Assembly (NCBI GenBank): GCA_027080605.1
Contig: JALWRO010000034.1
Coordinates: 21,887 to 30,361, forward strand
Source of the DNA: Campylobacterales bacterium
GTDB taxonomy: Bacteria > Campylobacterota > Campylobacteria > Campylobacterales > QNZT01
Direction: 5' to 3'
Length of the DNA stretch: 8,475 nt
Position numbers and translations under genes: made by a program
The notes under the pieces: model-generated
Seen by the model: only the letters and a program-made list of their open reading frames with translations
Database searches by the model: none
Told to the model about the DNA's origin: nothing
Shown: positions 5,568 to 8,475 of the stretch, one piece after another
Position numbering within the stretch: the stretch's first letter is position 1
How the letters are laid out: the number at the start of each line of letters is the position of its first letter

Positions 5568-6584
5568 TCAAACTTTCTTCTTTAAAACAAATCTGCTTCC
5601 ATCTTTGTACTGTGTATCCAAGAACAGATTGTAGCCATTGTTTTCAGCAAGATTTCTGGCAATAGACAGACCTAAACCATAACCACTCTTTTCACGGTTT
5701 TTACTTACATCGAGTGTGCTGAAAGGTACAAAAATGCGTTCGGCATCCTTCTCTTTGATCCCAATACCGGTGTCTTCGACAATGATGCTGTCATCGGTTG
5801 CAATGAGTTTTATCGTACCTTGTTCCGTGTATTTGGTCGCATTATACAAAAGATTGACCAGTATCTTTTTCAATGCCATTTCATTGAACATAAAGATCAG
5901 ATCATCGTCGATAAGACATTTTAGTGTCACTGACTCTTTCACTTTCAAAAGGGGACATACCTCTTCATGAATGAATGTTTTAAGATTAAAAGAAGTTTGT
6001 TTGTCGATAAACTCCTGCGACTGTATATATCTGATCGCTTCTGAACTGAGTTCATTTAGGTAAACAGTCTCTTTTTGTAAAATAGCAATAATACGGGGCA
6101 TTTCAGCGGCAGATATAAGATTGTCTTTGCACTCTTCCAGATATCCGTCAATAATGGTCAGCGGTGTCTTAATATCATGAGAAAGAGATTTTACTATGGC
6201 ACTGAGGTTTTGGTTATTCTGTTTTAGTTGCATAATTGTCTTTTCCAGACGCGCTGAAAGATAGTTAATCTCCTGGTGGATTTCATCGATATCAACAATC
6301 ATCTCCGAAACATTGTCCTGTAAAAATTCACCTTCATGAATCGCTTTCAGTCGTGTTGAAATATGGGTAAACTTTTTCGAAAGATTGTTGCCTATCAGAT
6401 AGGAGACGACCCCTATTACAGGTAAAGTCGCCAGCACTGTCATCATGATTTTGGAAGTCATCTTCGTTCCAATCGGCTCACCAATGATAATATAAGTCAT
6501 AACAGCAGTAAAGAGAGATATAATCAATCCTGCGACACCATAAATAATGAGTAAAAATGATTTGAGTTTAAAACGCTTATCCAT
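5568..6584 (-). CDS. Sensor histidine kinase lacking a periplasmic sensor domain
   Basis: 338 residues from ATG at 6584, overlapping the regulator gene by 8 nt, so translational coupling is likely. Two membrane helices (about 10-34 and 43-65) are separated by only about 8 residues, so there is no extracytoplasmic sensor domain. A HAMP-like linker and coiled coil follow (66-130), then the dimerisation/phosphoacceptor motif SLSHDIKTPLT with His136. The ATPase domain has an N box with Asn244 and Asn248, G1 DTGIGI (271-276), an F box FVPF (285-288) and G2 GYGLGL (301-306); all are intact. It should autophosphorylate and phosphorylate Asp53 of the adjacent regulator. With so little exposed outside the membrane it must sense within the membrane, in the cytoplasm, or through a partner; the co-transcribed haem protein is a candidate. 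Confidence 0.92.
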   Translation of the reverse strand: MDKRFKLKSFLLIIYGVAGLIISLFTAVMTYIIIGEPIGTKMTSKIMMTVLATLPVIGVVSYLIGNNLSKKFTHISTRLKAIHEGEFLQDNVSEMIVDIDEIHQEINYLSARLEKTIMQLKQNNQNLSAIVKSLSHDIKTPLTIIDGYLEECKDNLISAAEMPRIIAILQKETVYLNELSSEAIRYIQSQEFIDKQTSFNLKTFIHEEVCPLLKVKESVTLKCLIDDDLIFMFNEMALKKILVNLLYNATKYTEQGTIKLIATDDSIIVEDTGIGIKEKDAERIFVPFSTLDVSKNREKSGYGLGLSIARNLAENNGYNLFLDTQYKDGSRFVLKKKV

Positions 6585-7257
6585 GGAGTGTGTATCCTAT
6601 TCCCCTGACAGTTTTAATGACCTCTTGCTCTGAATATCGGGCAATCTTCTTGCGAAGTGTGTAAATATGTGTGGCAATACCTTTTTCATCTATACTGCCA
6701 ACCCCTTCGTCATAAAGAATTTGTGAAAGCTCACCTTTCGAAAAGACGCGCTTTTTAGCCAAAAACAGTGTCTCCAAAATAGTAAATTCACTTAATGTCA
6801 AAGAAAGTTCCCGATTTTCAATGTAAAAGCGTTTCAATGCTTTATGATATTTCAAAATCCCATATGCGCTGGTATCGGCATATGTCATTTCAAAACGCCT
6901 CTTTAAAAGCGTATCAATCTTCAATGCAAGCAGTTTCGGGGAAAATGGCTTGGGGATGTAATCATCTGCTCCCAGTCTGTAAGCTTCTATTTTCTTCTCC
7001 TCTATATCCAGTGCCGAGATAATGACAATCAGTGTATCTTTATGATTTTTACGTACTTCATTACAGAGCATAAAACCGTCAACCGATGGGAGCATTATAT
7101 CGAGCAAAACCAGATCATATTGATTGTTTCGAATATATGTCAATCCTGCATTTCCCTCATGCGCCACTGTGACTTCATAAAGTGAACCGTCAATCCTGTT
7201 TGTGATCAGTGTGACGATCTCCGGTTCATCTTCGACAATGAGAATTTTCTGCTTCAT
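6577..7257 (-). CDS. OmpR/PhoB-family response regulator
   Basis: 226 residues from ATG at 7257, 3 nt after the stop of the cytochrome gene. The receiver domain (1-120) has acidic pocket residues Glu9/Asp10, phosphoacceptor Asp53 (in LVLLDIMLP), switch Ser81 (IVIISA) and Lys103 (DDYIPKPF), all conserved. The C-terminal half (about 125-226) is a winged-helix DNA-binding domain ending in KTVRGIGYTLHG, the usual OmpR-type wing. Phosphorylation by the next-gene kinase should promote dimer binding to direct DNA repeats. Its target genes are not shown by sequence, but repeats of 11-bp period occur upstream of this operon and of the exported-protein operon. The ribosome site is weak (AAGGA about 12 nt away), consistent with coupling to the gene before it. 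Confidence 0.93.
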   Translation of the reverse strand: MKQKILIVEDEPEIVTLITNRIDGSLYEVTVAHEGNAGLTYIRNNQYDLVLLDIMLPSVDGFMLCNEVRKNHKDTLIVIISALDIEEKKIEAYRLGADDYIPKPFSPKLLALKIDTLLKRRFEMTYADTSAYGILKYHKALKRFYIENRELSLTLSEFTILETLFLAKKRVFSKGELSQILYDEGVGSIDEKGIATHIYTLRKKIARYSEQEVIKTVRGIGYTLHG

Positions 7258-7260
7258 CGC

Positions 7261-7851
7261 TTAAAACATTCCTTGTAACGGGGTAAAAAGATAGTCATTC
7301 TCTTTCGCAGAAGCATGACAGCTGATACATCCTTTGGTTCCTTTTTCCCATGCCTGATAGTGATTCTTTTTCTTCACGAACCGGGCATAACCCCAATGGT
7401 CTCCATTGGCATTGAAACGAGACGAGTCTTTCACCATATATTCGATACGCTGAAGTTTATCCGCTTCCAAAGCAGCTGGGAAAAGTGCCATTTTTTTCAC
7501 GGACCATCCTATTTTGACGATTTTACTGCCTTCCGGCATAATACGAACTCTCTGTCGCAAAGCCTTGTATGCTACAGGATTCGCCAAAATATAGCGCAAC
7601 TCTTGCTTGTCTGTCCTGAAATGCGTCGCTACTATTTTAAAATCTTTATATCCGGCTATCTTATCAAAAGAGAGATTGTTATCGGTCATCTTCAAATCAG
7701 GAAGTTTTTGCATTTGTGACAACTTTTCCCCTCCTGCATAAACCGTTGCGACTACAAATTTTGCCGCCTGTGAACTTTTGTAGCTATCGCCATACCCTGC
7801 CAATGCGAAACATACCACACTTGCCCAAACGATACTTGTTATATTCTTCAT
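7261..7851 (-). CDS. Periplasmic cytochrome P460-family haem protein
   Basis: 196 residues from ATG at 7851. GGAG at 7857-7860 with 5-nt spacing and the signal peptide that follows favour this over an ATG 17 codons upstream. The signal peptide ends ALA-GYG (16-21); signal peptidase I cleavage after Ala18 is likely. The mature part has the P460 layout: a central strand region, WGYARF (153-158), and a single c-type haem site CISCH (Cys175, Cys178, His179) near the C-terminus followed by NDYLFTPL. Characterised P460 enzymes oxidise hydroxylamine or bind NO, using a Lys cross-linked to the haem; relatives without the cross-link bind gases only. I cannot tell from sequence which Lys, if any, plays that role here. 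It is first gene of an operon with the regulator and kinase. Confidence 0.85.
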   Translation of the reverse strand: MKNITSIVWASVVCFALAGYGDSYKSSQAAKFVVATVYAGGEKLSQMQKLPDLKMTDNNLSFDKIAGYKDFKIVATHFRTDKQELRYILANPVAYKALRQRVRIMPEGSKIVKIGWSVKKMALFPAALEADKLQRIEYMVKDSSRFNANGDHWGYARFVKKKNHYQAWEKGTKGCISCHASAKENDYLFTPLQGMF

Positions 7852-7874
7852 ATATACTCCATTTTGTAAATTTG

Positions 7875-7913
7875 TATTTAGAGCATATGAAAAGTTTTTC
7901 AAGATTGTATGAA
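7875..7913 (-). promoter_or_regulatory. Putative promoter and phased repeats before the P460-regulator-kinase operon
   Basis: Minus-strand TTGAAA (7897-7902) and TAAATA (7875-7880) with 16-nt spacing make a possible sigma-70 promoter; the gene start is 24 nt further on. On the plus strand TATGAA (7886-7891), TTTCAA (7897-7902) and TATGAA (7908-7913) are spaced exactly 11 and 11 bp apart, a spacing typical of OmpR-family sites, so autoregulation is possible. The hexamers are AT-rich, so chance is not excluded. Confidence 0.35.
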
Positions 7914-7947
7914 GATCGGTTTAAAATAGTGTGAGAAGCTTATATAT

Positions 7948-8475
7948 TTATTGACTTCTTAATTTTTTCATCTCATCCACAGTTTTCATATCTACTTTTT
8001 CACCCCGCTCCTGCAGATGTTCGACAATCTTTTCAAAACGCTCTTCAGACAGATGCTGTCCAAATTTCCATTTCCCGCGCATTTGATCTGGAACAAGTTT
8101 CCAGACACAGGTAGCATCGATCATCTTTCGGTACGCCTCTTCATGAAGTGGTTTGTAGCCGCCTTCTGGCTGGAGTTTTTGCATCAGTGCGGTGAGTGCG
8201 GCGACTTTTTCGTCGTAATCTTCCACGAAACTAACCTCTCCTTCGGCGATGACTGATTTGAAAAAGTGGGTGGCGGGGCATGCAAGCTGTTCGTCGGAGC
8301 TGAAAAAAGAAGGGATCAGTGCGTGCGCCTGTGTGACGGAGAAAGAGGCAGCGGAATTTGCCTGAAGGACACGGATTTTGCGACCGCTTTTGGCACCGTG
8401 AAAATAGAATACACCTTCATAATAGACAAAATTGAGCGGCAGGCTGTAGGGTTTATCGTCGTGAGAAAGTGCGAG
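7948..8475 (-). CDS. Pyridoxamine 5'-phosphate oxidase-like flavoprotein, 5' end outside window
   Basis: 175 codons are visible, open to the right edge, with stop at 7948-7950. The visible N-terminal part reads LALSHDDKPYSLPLNFVYYEG, then FYFHGAKSGRK, the first strands of the split-barrel FMN-binding fold in the Pyridox_ox_2/NimA-like group. A later CPATHFFKSVIAEGEVSFVED segment and LTALMQKLQPEGGYKPL match the same group. Members bind FMN or haem; some reduce nitroimidazoles, but most have no known substrate. Perhaps 15-25 N-terminal residues are missing. An acidic/basic charged C-terminal tail (about the last 60 residues) extends beyond the core. It is on the same strand as the P460 operon, 96 nt before it, but the promoter-like sequence in between suggests separate transcription. 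Confidence 0.82.
   Translation of the reverse strand, partial: LALSHDDKPYSLPLNFVYYEGVFYFHGAKSGRKIRVLQANSAASFSVTQAHALIPSFFSSDEQLACPATHFFKSVIAEGEVSFVEDYDEKVAALTALMQKLQPEGGYKPLHEEAYRKMIDATCVWKLVPDQMRGKWKFGQHLSEERFEKIVEHLQERGEKVDMKTVDEMKKLRSQ

Noticed and set aside
7841..7902. Lost lipobox in the P460 protein (LAGY where a lipoprotein would have LAGC)
   Set aside because: One base change away from Cys, but ALA before the Gly gives a normal signal peptidase I site, so an ordinary periplasmic signal peptide explains it.
1..8475. CRISPR array, insertion sequence, prophage, tRNA or rRNA
   Set aside because: No spaced repeat array, transposase, integrase or cloverleaf-like sequence found by reading both strands.

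Overview
The window looks like chromosomal DNA from a Gram-negative, mid-GC bacterium, most likely a Campylobacterota member of the Sulfurovum/Sulfurimonas type. That placement is inferred from the style of the lipoproteins, the OmpR-type two-component system, the many AAGGAG ribosome sites and the TATAAT-like -10 boxes with poor -35 boxes; no single marker gene settles it. Coding density is high. I see no tRNA, rRNA, transposase, phage gene or CRISPR array.

Left part (1-2773, all minus strand): a tight four-gene run encoding exported proteins. In transcription order these are a small outer-membrane-barrel-like protein, a short LVIVD-repeat lipoprotein, a longer LVIVD/beta-propeller lipoprotein, and a lipoprotein of unnamed family that runs off the left edge. 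The two LVIVD genes look like the N- and C-terminal halves of one larger family protein, split in the same frame by a single TAG, each half with its own lipobox. The first 60 bases of the window exactly repeat 1101-1160 inside the propeller gene and put propeller sequence in frame onto the unrelated edge lipoprotein. A possible regulated promoter with an 8-bp direct repeat at 11-bp period lies before this run.

Middle part (2947-5341): a methyltransferase-like gene (minus), a divergent exported App1-type HAD phosphatase (plus), and a Tam-like class I methyltransferase (minus) whose 3' end overlaps the phosphatase gene tail to tail by 20 bp.

Right part (5342-8475, minus): a cytochrome P460 family gene, an OmpR-type response regulator and a histidine kinase with almost no extracytoplasmic domain form one operon (3-nt gap, then 8-nt overlap), suggesting that the periplasmic haem protein and the signalling pair work together. 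Behind the kinase lies a 226-bp gap with three inverted repeats and a possible 25-codon ORF whose ribosome site is inside a 10-bp perfect inverted repeat. A partial pyridoxamine-phosphate-oxidase-like flavoprotein gene enters from the right edge. The most interesting points are the split propeller pair, the edge repeat/chimera, the P460-kinase operon and the structured gap.
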